Positions 9,101 to 11,356 of a stretch of 11,356 bases of DNA are shown here, piece after piece (position 1 is the first letter of the stretch; each line of letters opens with the position of its first letter). A program made the position numbers and the translations under genes. The stretch is taken from NCBI GenBank assembly GCA_900128585.1, contig LT642743.1:1-11356 (forward strand). Reading direction: 5' to 3'. The notes beneath the pieces are model-generated. The model saw nothing but the letters and a program-made list of their open reading frames with translations. It did not search any database and was not told the origin of the DNA. Source of the stretch: Stramenopiles sp. TOSAG23-3. Lineage: Eukaryota > Sar.

Positions 9101-11356
9101 GGCGACCGCTCGCTTATCGAGCTCAGTTTCGCTGGATGAGGAGACTACCCGAAGTGCACTACCACGTTTCAGCCCATCTGCAGCAATGTCGACAACGGCG
9201 TGCTCTTCAGAGGAAGGGCCTGCGGCAGAGGTTACCCTCAATGCTGTTCCAGCAATCAAGTTTCCGACCGAAATATCCATTCCAGTACCATTTTTCAAGT
9301 CGCCGCCTGTCACTCCAAGGAGCGTTCCCGCAGCGGCCTCTCCCGCCTGGATGCTTACTAGCTTTGCGCTGTTGGTAGTCCCACCGTTAAGCTTTCCGAC
9401 AATTTTCATGACTGTTCCATCTTTCAGGCCTGAAGCTTCAAATTTCATCAGAGTTCCATGTTGTACATCCGTAGCGTTCAGAGAAACTATCCCATTTGAA
9501 GACCCCCCTTTGGATTGGATGTCTAGAAGTTTCCCGTCGCCAGTGAGCTTCTCGCCTCCCTCAATCCTTAGAGCGGTTCCTGTCTCCAAGCTTTTCGCCC
9601 GTACATCGACTATGTTTCCGTGTTTCACATTGTTCGACGAAACGTAAAGCAAGGTGCCATCCCCCGTTGTCCCTGCCTTGGTCTCGATGGAAACTATTTT
9701 ACCCTCTGGTTCTAAGTTGTTGCCGACCGCGGTGAACAACGAGCCTTTCTCTACGGACGTCGACGACAATCTAAAAACCCCATTTGGGGAACCAGATTGA
9801 CTCTGTATGTGCACAAGGCTCGCCCCATCTTTCAAATTTGATCCGCCAACCACCTTTAATCCAACGCCATTTTCCATTTTCTCTGCATCGATCTTCAGCA
9901 GCGTGCCTTCAGTGGCGTATTGACCATCAATCAACACAAGGTTTCCATTCTCACCAAGCGCACTGGAACCTTTGACTTTCACCGCACTGCCCGACGTAAG
10001 CCCGTTGGCTTCAATGTTTAAAGCGTGGCCCGTTCGCAGATTGTTCGCCCTGATCCGTACAACGCCTTGCAAGGCCTTTGTTGTCATGGTTTCAACGTCG
10101 AGAAGAACGCCGTTTTCTGTACCGCCCTTGATTTTTAGTGCAGCCCCATTCGTCATTTGCGTGGCCAAAATTTTAACCAAAGAACCGTCTGTTTGGTGAT
10201 TCCCGTCTACTTTCATCAAAGTACCACACTCAGACGCGGAGGTACATGTTAGCGCAGATCCGTCGCCAGTAGTTATTGTCATTACGGAACCCTTTGTGAT
10301 TGATCTACCGCTCAGTTTGAAGAGGGTCCCAAGGCGCATATTGTCAGCTTTAAACAAGATCGGGTTGCTCGTCGAATCACCAGCGGATGCAGTCGTCACC
10401 TCCAACAATTTCCCCCCCCTTAGCCTAGAGCCTGACAGTATTTTTAGCAACGACCCCCCCTTCATTTTGTTCGCGGAGATAAGCACACCGTTCCCACGGC
10501 CTTCCCCGTCCAATTCAACATGCAACAAACGGCTCTGAGCCGTCATGGTATTGCTGTTTTTTACGAAAACGTGCAAACCTGTCCCGGACAGGACTTCATC
10601 AGACTCTACTCGTAACACTGTGCCGCTTGAAACGTTCCCTCCGGACAGTTTAACTGCCTCTGATGCCCCAGTCACTTGCGCCTCCACATGCAGCAGGGAA
10701 CCCCGCACAAGGTTTGCACCCCCAGTGATTTGCATTCCGGCCCCTTTTACGAGTCCCGATACGTCTAGTTTTAACCCGACCCCATTGTCCATTCCGTCCA
10801 TGTCAATGTTTAATAAGTTTCCAGCATCGGTCTGCGGCGCGGATAATCGCACAAGCGCCTGGATAGACGACAGAGTGTTCCCGTACGATATATCCACCGC
10901 TGCGTCTATGGAACTATTTCGAACGCCCTGCGCAACCACTTTCAGTGCTGTCCCAGTGCTTGTATTCAACGACACGCCTTTGCGTACAACTAATGCCCCA
11001 AAGACTTCGCTGGTTGATCCATCCGAACCTAGAATGGATGATCCTTTCACGGTTAGCGAGCCGTCGACGGTGGTCGAGTCTAACGTGCCTGTAGTAGTTA
11101 TCATGTCTAAATTACCCGTGGTAATTAACGTTCCATTCACCGCAGGCAAATAAATATCTCGGGGTAGAGAAGCCTGGTAGACTTGGAGCGAAATGGTCTC
11201 TCCGTCAACGGTTTGGAACCGCATCACTGTTCCGTTGCTTTGACTAACCACGGAACCGGAAATATGAATGCTGTCTTCCCTGTTGTTTCCCAAGTAAACC
11301 TTTCCGTTCGCACGAAACGTTTCGTTGTAGGGTATCAACATTTGCGTCCTCTCCAC
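1..11356 (-). CDS. Giant modular fibre/adhesin-like protein, internal fragment (partial at both ends)
   Basis: One minus-strand frame stays open from base 11356 to base 2, giving 3,785 codons; base 1 is the first base of the next codon. An open frame of this length, with coherent repeated domains throughout, is not chance. No start can be assigned: the first in-window ATG (11339-11341) lies inside a continuing domain. No enzyme active site, membrane span or signal peptide is visible. The protein is beta-rich and built from two main solenoids, two phage tail-fibre-like modules, two C-x8-W-x-C modules, about eight short GDxV-type modules and two four-copy arrays of Cys-paired beta-sandwich-like repeats. 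Cysteines are sparse and mostly in repeat-conserved pairs, and N-x-S/T sequons are frequent, which suits a secreted or particle-surface protein. I infer a very long fibre or adhesin. The host (protist, its large virus, or a bacterium/phage) cannot be settled from this fragment. No intron is needed anywhere. The coding call is near certain; the function is inference. Confidence 0.95.
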   Translation of the reverse strand, partial: MERTQMLIPYNETFRANGKVYLGNNREDSIHISGSVVSQSNGTVMRFQTVDGETISLQVYQASLPRDIYLPAVNGTLITTGNLDMITTTGTLDSTTVDGSLTVKGSSILGSDGSTSEVFGALVVRKGVSLNTSTGTALKVVAQGVRNSSIDAAVDISYGNTLSSIQALVRLSAPQTDAGNLLNIDMDGMDNGVGLKLDVSGLVKGAGMQITGGANLVRGSLLHVEAQVTGASEAVKLSGGNVSSGTVLRVESDEVLSGTGLHVFVKNSNTMTAQSRLLHVELDGEGRGNGVLISANKMKGGSLLKILSGSRLRGGKLLEVTTASAGDSTSNPILFKADNMRLGTLFKLSGRSITKGSVMTITTGDGSALTCTSASECGTLMKVDGNHQTDGSLVKILATQMTNGAALKIKGGTENGVLLDVETMTTKALQGVVRIRANNLRTGHALNIEANGLTSGSAVKVKGSSALGENGNLVLIDGQYATEGTLLKIDAEKMENGVGLKVVGGSNLKDGASLVHIQSQSGSPNGVFRLSSTSVEKGSLFTAVGNNLEPEGKIVSIETKAGTTGDGTLLYVSSNNVKHGNIVDVRAKSLETGTALRIEGGEKLTGDGKLLDIQSKGGSSNGIVSLNATDVQHGTLMKFEASGLKDGTVMKIVGKLNGGTTNSAKLVSIQAGEAAAGTLLGVTGGDLKNGTGMDISVGNLIAGTALRVTSAAGPSSEEHAVVDIAADGLKRGSALRVVSSSSETELDKRAVAEFINEHPNSPRTQVLRLVHNSINASGPPSAPAAALAIETFSSEGIFLHAKTNDANDAAHMTLARSRSAGGAIASTIDGDMVGKISFDGLLSNSSNASSSKVFVRQSVAAIESFVQQSKSATNKFTGGKLTFKTKAPGWDEPMEHMTLNNGNEMILGNGQSNNAFIIRRAEPKVTNFFQHGVGSKTIIKGQDAVIGKGGDISIVAGNAGGSNRTGGSIVIRPGSPSSGYNSGNNETASGAGGTVDFLDEGGDVRLQVANDSLVINTPIIDLTAQATTIQIRDHETSSLSFSAEEDPLINFDTVSGVVEINGALSVQGTIREMPCKIKMENNNHNLVGSKCEKNSLIVLESSGEANTLYLPPVSTVKGGWRITIVADKNYEGFKLSVSPGSTSESINAESALTVVKEVNIIDCITVNDDSKWVCEQRNSDGQVKSSGKSGGDFSDINVKGQLKLEGGLIKFEGTQASDGASIIVPGNSYNAFRYSTSGTAIRHISKAETAKVDTSPARHNLVNGEFVIMENVQGMPQVNNRIFQITKYNETQFYLDGFDSTSSDPFVSGVVHKLMLNINTKTENERIDVMSSLKIRDKATFLRDLEFKGIDQKIKFNGPATIELKGGEESAFQIAWADAFAAVSASVSASPKLPQMTTYANHELAQLDTVMLAGVRGFTDLNAAESIITVVSPKTIEFSTCYSKYAKFDDFNKWKKPANSYNCFERNNTPGEGVGGFAGVIDRRLVLDISSISRENVPKIITTLEHHLVKGDRVVIQNVIGMYEVNGESFDIDLADGDRYSFKLNMGGSGTSNYNLYDSRGKVVVMKANATTIYPIANLTNNGNNVRKVEFKDAAHLNNLKIGDVISFADLSCNNHLNGVRFSVESNSSEWLLVRSRWGEDDDKFASCGKNMTGKLIKLTSKIIELAEGLRQFTGTDSKAHFRAHRLRHSFLVDDELVVQGATGNANVLNGATMFVSNVENTNEFVLSHEPPLSLVGTHPYSGRMKLLKVNKQASVSVETITRNTKGGINVHTLTKEGVGHKYQAGDRVVLSGLFGIPSTEWNTTFVYTFQPTIQMLKGDSIGLTMDAFSIFTTTPYINYRTTVCPGVQRFNLTWDPEQRVANITIWRGVLESHQTCKIAIIGPQTPSKALGAALKVISVKSSIGNRTFSLQADLSTRVGNPIFINRLHTGDGDEYFVEKNKSLTLHYTFAVGKDLPASTKVVLCLPGFQSDFSANVNTTGCGSVSLEWDKARACLNATFSGVLKALQVCQLSFHLSTSPNASQPENYAERTVAIYSSTSTNSEIATMPVKYSPPVGLSAIATRLVVRNPRVNSPTNILLQFTLTRRLSEVGQIEISLPQFSSSLAGIKFDPSNSECGNTTWSVEWLAGSSIVRLNRASGSVDQGNECKLAIRDLVTPKQPQAPNDNHRKLVIKALAGTSTLFSGAIETSTAIGSILLKNTLELLTGENSSDIRAEQKVRVRYTFASSSNVGVHDEIRILLPGFTTEGIPSIFTQTPDDCQGIKWQLTTEIASDILNISFVLSSLSTVTFLPARTDCVLNVENITSSQAAQPRNHAERKVEIRSDSEVSVRVPITPIETSPSVGLLFSPNTLHIQGPYLKILNGQEFEIETVTKNTFSLVNSSSVPAFEQLTAGFEGNILSDWYQPFSGRVIRTRASALTIESTASKPGVRVAPDIEIVGSTTLHGEVVFAGGENGPGIEPIVMKTNTVIQIPEQLDPAFQIGTKHLPGILSFSTALDDEQVQVNGTLSVNGDTVVSGSLTVQDRLVIQGGGIDLSQTGQGTDVKIRNLDPTSVEFGAESKPGLLTLDTINDRTIVRGALYVAGMLNVPPIPIAFNKSVAYIPPNASTVTVVSKNSRNRLFLPFLGQTSNVHIANISDATKTLTLNETSHDFVVGDHVVILGSFCSLSMRGMVYKISALGDSRRTAGLVLLDGSSIATTFETATVHEGQLACRLTRSLVGQAGHKITIIADKSPGTFTGYFLMPRANNVINNHYTLEKGGMRIGFSTPVVECVSTDGDTNWMCTKHNDRGDPQFSGLTPGYFTGLTTSENVTINSGYVDFSHATGAATMNLHHGGLVVNGEKSNSRIEEGTALLLKANNILDGVAHAIHVGNLTTGTALGIYNNPGLGQIAISFSPQTVLRSGDVINVSSSIDVFEHHAVAKSVSCVVTNNGVSLESYSEVSGGNILSVRVLQDVVPGYEVVIACSSNLRINYYGNVEFSIYTSANPTILSNLKGYTIDDPNSVDVKNISRQGSYVLGVTGGPVVFEFIPRHTIPASGQMNVTASPGISLGGDNVTCTINGGDVSRSSISRNESSEVLIVHIASVLKRGELVKLVCDSSNTTHTSAGPVHFDVVSSSHAVPNSKTAAYAIKQTNSVTGAQVSRSTTYTSKLHGGDIIFSFTVETTLVQGDDIFFEPTSDPIFLEDGNIFCTLMHGKYNVPFLDARISSGKLTIRVGSSKIMAGSNLLVQCSNNLRANSDQHSTATFQIWSSKNLIPVQAKYDITDYYSVVWKRAHRSISYIGGNALGDLTVEFTPSRSLKIGHDITIGSNFAIFQNDSDIGNCTVSTDGKTVIGASSYPNSSTLVVSLFGNVVGGKLASVVCPSNTTYSNSGPTTFSIYTTVDYVPLTNQAGYKIQSQNSVVWGSAVHSPWETLTTGKLLDIKTTAVNAENPVLVSAISMKTGDIAVIKGDGLTSGSALKLVSSGSSMNNNGGSMLKIEANKQGSGNMLDVRANSLKDGNGIYVSSSSSGESSTGALIKAEGSSASETSLQMIRLVQMGNISAGNYFQPPAAVAIESRLDEVFFARVASSNAGSMGATIVLSRDRNETDPTGIPTPSQNGDAVGTIKFDGFNSSSRASVSRIVGRVQDNTNGLMGGKLSFFTADSTGVLKSRIALNNDDTMDIGEDKDFTIKRPQMASNGSASSFKIIGQSASNTSSNGNGGSVNILPGKSSGTGEVGKINLQDQHGNDILSVYKTPTTITPLTSTLEITSAYVQLNRGKIMDVSKGILRLSKSQKLSIVEGVGA
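176..766 (-). other. Phage tail-fibre-like module 2 with NGDAVGTIKFDG motif (residues 3531-3727)
   Basis: Landmarks match module 1 in order: QMIRLVQMG (from 766), AAVAIESRLDEVFFARV, IVLSRDRNE, NGDAVGTIKFDG (527-562), GGKLSFFT (431-454), IALNNDDTMDIG, FTIKRPQ, then a Gly/Ser/Asn-rich stretch with NGNGGSVNILPG. The spacing from QxxRLV to NGD/DGD is 68 residues here and 64 in module 1, and from that motif to GGKL it is 36 against 49. The module has no cysteine. Module 1 is about 60 residues longer, partly in the glycine-rich stretch and the segment between the two core motifs. Confidence 0.6.
767..1114 (-). repeat. Beta-solenoid 2: about nine units (residues 3415-3530)
   Basis: Units such as TTGKLLDIKTTAVNAE, GDIAVIKGDGLTS, GSALKLVSSGSSMNNNG, GSMLKIEANKQGS and GNMLDVRANSLKD follow the same consensus as solenoid 1. 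An 18-residue linker (SQNSVVWGSAVHSPWETL region, 1115-1168) joins it to the type-2 array. The solenoid is about one fifth of the length of solenoid 1, but is followed by the same type of tail-fibre-like module. It has no cysteine. Confidence 0.75.
1169..2692 (-). repeat. Type-2 Cys-paired beta-sandwich-like array, four regular copies (residues 2889-3396)
   Basis: Four tandem repeats share a strict framework. The first Cys of each lies at 2581, 2188, 1789 and 1390, giving periods of 131, 133 and 133 residues. The second Cys (2464, 2071, 1669, 1273) follows 39, 39, 40 and 39 residues later. After the second Cys each copy has C-[SDP]-[SN]-N or C-D-S-S-N, a polar loop, then F-x-[IV]-[YWV]-[TS]-[ST] (FSIYTS, FDVVSS, FQIWSS, FSIYTT). 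Each then closes with Y-x-I-x3-[NY]-S-V (GYTIDDPNSV, AYAIKQTNSV, KYDITDYYSV, GYKIQSQNSV). Each copy starts with an F-x-[FP]-x(3,6) strand such as FSPQT, FIPRHT, FTVETT or FTPSRS. This is most simply a disulfide-stabilised Ig-like or similar all-beta fold; I know no named family. The copies are diverged between framework positions, so the array is not recent. Confidence 0.75.
2693..2824 (-). repeat. Short beta-solenoid of three units (residues 2845-2888)
   Basis: The segments EEGTALLLKANNILD, GVAHAIHVGNLTT and GTALGIYNNPGLG match the consensus of solenoid 1 (G-T-A-L-x-[IL]-x-A-N-x-[IL]). This minimal rung set sits between the second C-x8-W-x-C region and the type-2 sandwich array, so it may be a remnant of a longer solenoid or a capped short one. 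Confidence 0.6.
2825..2983 (-). other. Strand linker after C-x8-W-x-C copy 2 (residues 2792-2844)
   Basis: It reads PQFSGLTPGYFTGLTTSENV, TINSGYVDFSHATGAATMNL and HHGGLVVNGEKSN. The plan matches the linker after copy 1 (7586-7810): an aromatic-small start, a short strand pair, then a strand with small residues. It ends in an NGE turn directly before the short solenoid. No cysteine is present. Confidence 0.4.
2984..3319 (-). other. C-x8-W-x-C module, copy 2 (residues 2680-2791)
   Basis: Landmarks are TVHEGQLACRL, SLVGQAGHKITIIADK, a FTGYFLMPRANNV stretch and CVSTDGDTNWMC. Copy 1 at 7811-8137 has RITIVADK and CITVNDDSKWVC with the same C-x8-W-x-C spacing. The distance from the end of the IADK/VADK strand to the first closing Cys is about 40 residues here and 35 in copy 1. 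Copy 2 has three cysteines (near 3223, 3043, 3010) rather than four, lacking the equivalent of the first PC in copy 1. The function is unknown; the two copies are clear paralogues. Confidence 0.6.
3320..3412 (-). other. GDxV-type module H (residues 2649-2679)
   Basis: It reads SHDFVVGDHVVILGSFCSLS, then MRGMVYKISAL. The H-x-F-x-V-G-D-x-V-V-I-L-G-S-F opening aligns with modules A, C and F; the V-N-G-x-x-F part is replaced by M-R-G-x-V-Y-K-I. The upstream LTLNETSHDF includes a sequon. It abuts the second C-x8-W-x-C module, the reverse of the order around copy 1, where module A follows the C-x8-W-x-C unit after a linker. Confidence 0.45.
3413..4171 (-). other. Fibre-shaft-like strand region with two NG-strand copies (residues 2396-2648)
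   Basis: About 253 residues of short strands: a ILSDWYQPFSGRVIRTRAS start, IEIVGSTTLHGEVVFAGG, then GILSFSTALDDEQVQVNGTL, SVNGDTVVSGSLTVQDRLVI, QGGGIDLSQTGQGTDVKI, and GLLTLDTINDRTIVRGALYV ending AG. Both 'xLxFxT/LTLDT ... V-N/R-G-x-L-x-V-x-G' endings resemble the one at 8138-8350, so the NG-strand module is present at least three times. The last part (FNKSVAYIPPNASTVTVVSK, then LPFLG) leads into GDxV module H. Sequence style is that of a phage tail-fibre shaft; no catalytic residues are seen. Confidence 0.5.
4172..4303 (-). other. GDxV-type module G, truncated start (residues 2352-2395)
   Basis: It reads LHIQGPYLKILNGQEFEIET, then VTKNTFSLVNSSSVPAFEQL and TAGF. The second half (N-G-x-x-F-x-I-x-x-V-x-x-N-T-F-x-L-x-N-S-S-S ... 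F-x-x-L-T-A-G) matches the distal half of module A well, whereas the GDxV opening is replaced by PYLKI. It directly follows the type-1 sandwich array. Confidence 0.5.
4325..5926 (-). repeat. Type-1 Cys-paired beta-sandwich-like array, four copies with LPGF motifs (residues 1811-2344)
   Basis: Four diverged repeats of 135-143 residues are seen. The first Cys of each conserved pair lies near 5824, 5413, 5008 and 4579, with the partner 32, 28, 31 and 37 residues later. Copies 2-4 have a preceding strand CLPGF, SLPQF or LLPGF. The Cys is followed by a W-containing strand (LTWD, LEWDK, VEWLA, KWQL), then a C-[KQV]-[IL] strand. Copies 2-4 end with a QP/AP-N and R-[KT]-[VL]-x-I segment, and copies 2 and 4 close with SP-x-VG. 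Copy 2 has an extra Cys pair (5464, 5374). Twelve N-x-S/T sequons occur from the start of this array to near 4400. The pattern suits an all-beta extracellular domain with one conserved disulfide; I recall similar 'LPGF' repeats in large algal proteins but have no firm family name. Confidence 0.65.
5927..6163 (-). other. Linker and GDxV-type module F (residues 1732-1810)
   Basis: A 48-residue linker (LVGTHPYSGRMKLLKVNKQA, then VETITRNTKGGINVHTLTKE) precedes GHKYQAGDRVVLSGLFGIPS (module F, 5927-6019). F keeps the H-x-Y/F-x-x-G-D-x-V-V-L-x-G-x-x-G-I signature but then merges into FVYTF, the first strand of the sandwich-like array that follows. This joins the two module types without a visible spacer. 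Confidence 0.45.
6164..6304 (-). other. GDxV-type module E (residues 1685-1731)
   Basis: It reads HRLRHSFLVDDELVVQGATG, then NANVLNGATMFVSNVENTNE and FVLSHEP. The elements H-x-F-x-V-x-D-x-x-V-V-x-G-A-x-G, V-L-N-G-x-x-x-F-V-x-x-V and N-E-F-V-L align with module A, including the late E-F-V-L strand. The sequence then runs into THPYSGRMKLLK, comparable to the 'SGG' end of module A. Confidence 0.45.
6305..6442 (-). other. Linker between GDxV modules D and E (residues 1639-1684)
   Basis: An acidic GEDDDKFASCGKNMTGK loop is followed by KLIKLTSKIIELAEGLRQFT and GTDSKAHFRA. The central part looks amphipathic and could be one of the few helices in this fragment. No known family is recognised. Confidence 0.3.
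6443..6571 (-). other. GDxV-type module D (residues 1596-1638)
   Basis: It reads HLNNLKIGDVISFADLSCNN, then HLNGVRFSVESNSSEWLLVR. The G-D-V-I-S-F, L-N-G-x-x-F-x-V and following hydrophobic strand align with modules A and C, with W-L-L-V replacing T-F-x-L. A Cys within the module and one in SCGKNMTGK (downstream, residues 1639-1684) could pair. This call is weaker than A and C. Confidence 0.4.
6572..6724 (-). other. Linker between GDxV modules C and D (residues 1545-1595)
   Basis: The 51 residues include a Gly/Ser run (MGGSGTSNYNLYDSRGK), a VVVMKANATTIYPIANLT strand pair and NNGNNVRKVEFKDA. Two sequons (NAT, NLT) lie here. No known domain is recognised; it is probably the end of module C plus the first strand of module D. 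Confidence 0.3.
6725..6847 (-). other. GDxV-type module C (residues 1504-1544)
   Basis: It reads LEHHLVKGDRVVIQNVIGMY, then EVNGESFDIDLADGDRYSFK. This copy has the full opening signature H-x-L-V-x-G-D-x-V-V-I-x-x-V-x-G-M-x-E-V-N-G-x-x-F, matching module A almost residue by residue, and the closing Y-S-F-K-L strand replaces T-F-x-L. It strengthens the case for a repeated small beta module along residues 1258-1810. Confidence 0.55.
6848..7036 (-). other. Cys-pair linker between GDxV modules B and C (residues 1441-1503)
   Basis: It begins CYSKYAKFDDFNKWKKPANS, with a second Cys 22 residues after the first (YNCFE), then GEGVGGFAGVIDRRLVLDIS and a basic/polar approach to module C. The Cys pair could close a small loop. 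I do not recognise this segment and see no repeat of it elsewhere in the window. Confidence 0.3.
7037..7159 (-). other. GDxV-type module B, degenerate (residues 1400-1440)
   Basis: The segment begins ANHELAQLDTVMLAGVRGFT and continues DLNAAESIITVVSPKTIEFS. It keeps the H-x-L, D-x-V-x-L-x-G-V-x-G-F, x-L-N and T-x-E-F core of module A but lacks the distal DST/SGG part. Immediately after it is a short Cys pair (CYSKYAKFDDFNKW through NSYNC) in the linker. The call rests on alignment by eye with module A. Confidence 0.45.
7160..7414 (-). other. Strand-rich linker between GDxV modules A and B (residues 1315-1399)
   Basis: The segment runs LNINTKTENERIDVMSSLKI, DKATFLRDLEFKGIDQKIKF, NGPATIELKGGEESAFQIAW, then an Ala/Ser-rich DAFAAVSASVSASPKLPQ turn. 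The first half has the 'xLxFxG / IxFNG' strand pattern seen in fibre shafts. The Ala/Ser-rich part may be a short helix or flexible hinge. I do not recognise a named domain. Confidence 0.35.
7415..7585 (-). other. GDxV-type module A (residues 1258-1314)
   Basis: This is the clearest of about eight related short modules. It reads RHNLVNGEFVIMENVQGMPQ, then VNNRIFQITKYNETQFYLDG, then FDSTSSDPFVSG. The plan H-x-L/F-x-x-G-x-x-V-x-I-x-x-V-x-G-M-x-x-V-N-x-x-x-F-x-I ... T-x-F-x-L-x-x-x-D-S-T ... F-x-S-G matches a module I recall from phage and prophage tail proteins. That module is sometimes annotated by distant similarity to the first catalytic-cysteine half-domain of ubiquitin E1 enzymes, although no E1 function is implied. 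It is about 57 residues long, probably a small beta-barrel. Tandem use is common in tail fibres. Confidence in the module is good; the family name is tentative. Confidence 0.6.
7586..7810 (-). other. Strand linker after C-x8-W-x-C copy 1 (residues 1183-1257)
   Basis: A Ser/Gly-rich hinge (KSSGKSGGDFSD) is followed by VKGQLKLEGGLIKFEG and SDGASIIVPGNSYNAFRYS. The stretch after the second C-x8-W-x-C copy (2825-2983) has the same plan: GYFTGLTTSENVTINSG, then VDFSHATGAATMNLHHG. This suggests that the linker was duplicated with the module. It has no cysteine and no recognisable enzyme motif. It probably forms a short beta shaft leading into the first GDxV-type module. Confidence 0.45.
7811..8137 (-). 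other. C-x8-W-x-C module, copy 1 (residues 1074-1182)
   Basis: This 109-residue unit opens with PCKIKMENNNHNLVGSKC, passes through NTLYLPPVSTVKGGW and the buried strand RITIVADK, and ends with CITVNDDSKWVC, a Cys, eight residues, Trp, one residue, Cys. Second-copy landmarks at 2984-3319 are equivalent: KITIIADK, then CVSTDGDTNWMC. Both closing Cys pairs are exactly 11 residues apart. Four cysteines (near 8134, 8086, 7870, 7837) could make two disulfides. The pattern of strands with a W at the end recalls phage tail-fibre and bacterial surface modules with 'WRITIVN..G' and terminal W, but I do not know a named family. Likely a compact folded cap or carbohydrate-contact domain; that is inference. 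Confidence 0.6.
8138..8350 (-). other. NG-strand module 1: 'LINFDTVSGVVEINGALSVQG' type (residues 1003-1073)
   Basis: A 71-residue linker of alternating strands begins DVRLQVANDSLVINTPIIDL, continues through TAQATTIQIRDHE, and ends with the LINFDTVSG / VEINGALSVQG pair. Similar endings, a hydrophobic xLxFxT strand followed by V-N/R-G-x-L-x-V-x-G, recur twice around 3600-3900, and TVDGSLTVKG near 11042-11071 is related. Such 'NGxLxVxG' strands are typical of fibre shafts in phage tail proteins (from memory). Its first half aligns with the last residues in the window (2-175), so the duplication of the tail-fibre module extends into this part. No catalytic residues are apparent. Confidence 0.5.
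8351..9118 (-). other. Phage tail-fibre-like module 1 with IDGDMVGKISFDG motif (residues 747-1002)
   Basis: Landmarks in order: QVLRLVHNS (from 9064), a Pro/Ala-rich turn and ALAIETFSSEGIFLHAK, a TLARSRSAGG stretch, DGDMVGKISFDG (8837-8872), GGKLTFKT (8702-8725), HMTLNNGNEMILG, then a glycine-rich segment with GGDISIVAGNAGG and TGGSIVIRPG. From memory, the series 'DGDxxGxIxFxG ... GxLxFxT ... ERMxIxxxGxxxIG' is typical of marine phage tail fibres, often just ahead of an S74 intramolecular chaperone. No chaperone Ser-Lys dyad region follows here. The module has no cysteine. It is paralogous to the module at 176-766, with matching landmarks in the same order. Likely role: a trimeric or beta-prism shaft or binding segment. 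The module itself is clear; the phage relationship is moderately supported. Confidence 0.6.
9119..10972 (-). repeat. Beta-solenoid 1: about 44 short Gly-initiated repeats (residues 129-746)
   Basis: These 618 residues break into about 44 imperfect units of 12-21 residues, mostly 13-14. The consensus is roughly G-[ST]-x-[LMV]-x-[IVL]-x(4)-[LMV]-x-[NDGST], as in GHALNIEANGLTS, GTLLKIDAEKMEN and GTALRIEGGEKLTG. The alternating small and aliphatic residues at fixed phase fit one rung of a right- or left-handed beta-solenoid, with aliphatics stacking inside and Gly at the turn. Units vary in sequence and are not near-identical at DNA level, so the array is old or under selection for diversity. One unit carries an inserted Cys pair near 10226-10246. 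Likely role: a rigid rod holding distal modules away from a surface. It lies directly before the tail-fibre-like module, as solenoid 2 does before its own. Confidence 0.8.
10973..11356 (-). other. Lead fibre-like module with LPAVNGTLITTG motif (residues 1-128 of the fragment)
   Basis: This is the first 128 residues visible and is already inside the protein. It contains strand-like segments with the motif VYLGNNREDSIHISG, then YLPAVNGTLITTGNL, then TVDGSLTVKG (11042-11071) and an ILGSDGSTSEVFGALVV stretch leading into the solenoid. From memory, strings of the form 'LPxxxGTLxTTGNL' and 'TVxGxLTVxG' are common in phage and phage-like tail-fibre proteins and in large uncharacterised algal proteins. 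The module has no cysteine. It probably forms a beta-strand stalk or cap at the base of the following solenoid. The family assignment is by eye only. Confidence 0.5.

Noticed and set aside
9119-10972. A CRISPR array or tandem DNA repeat behind the regular 39-48 bp spacing
   Set aside because: The periodicity exists in the protein. At the DNA level the units are highly diverged, with no constant repeat and spacer structure.
10545-11153. A 202-codon plus-strand open stretch, and a similar one of 185 codons at 9090-9647
   Set aside because: Both lie antisense to the solenoid repeats. Regular codon patterns on the minus strand remove stops from an antisense frame, and the plus-strand translations show no domain, repeat logic or start context of their own.
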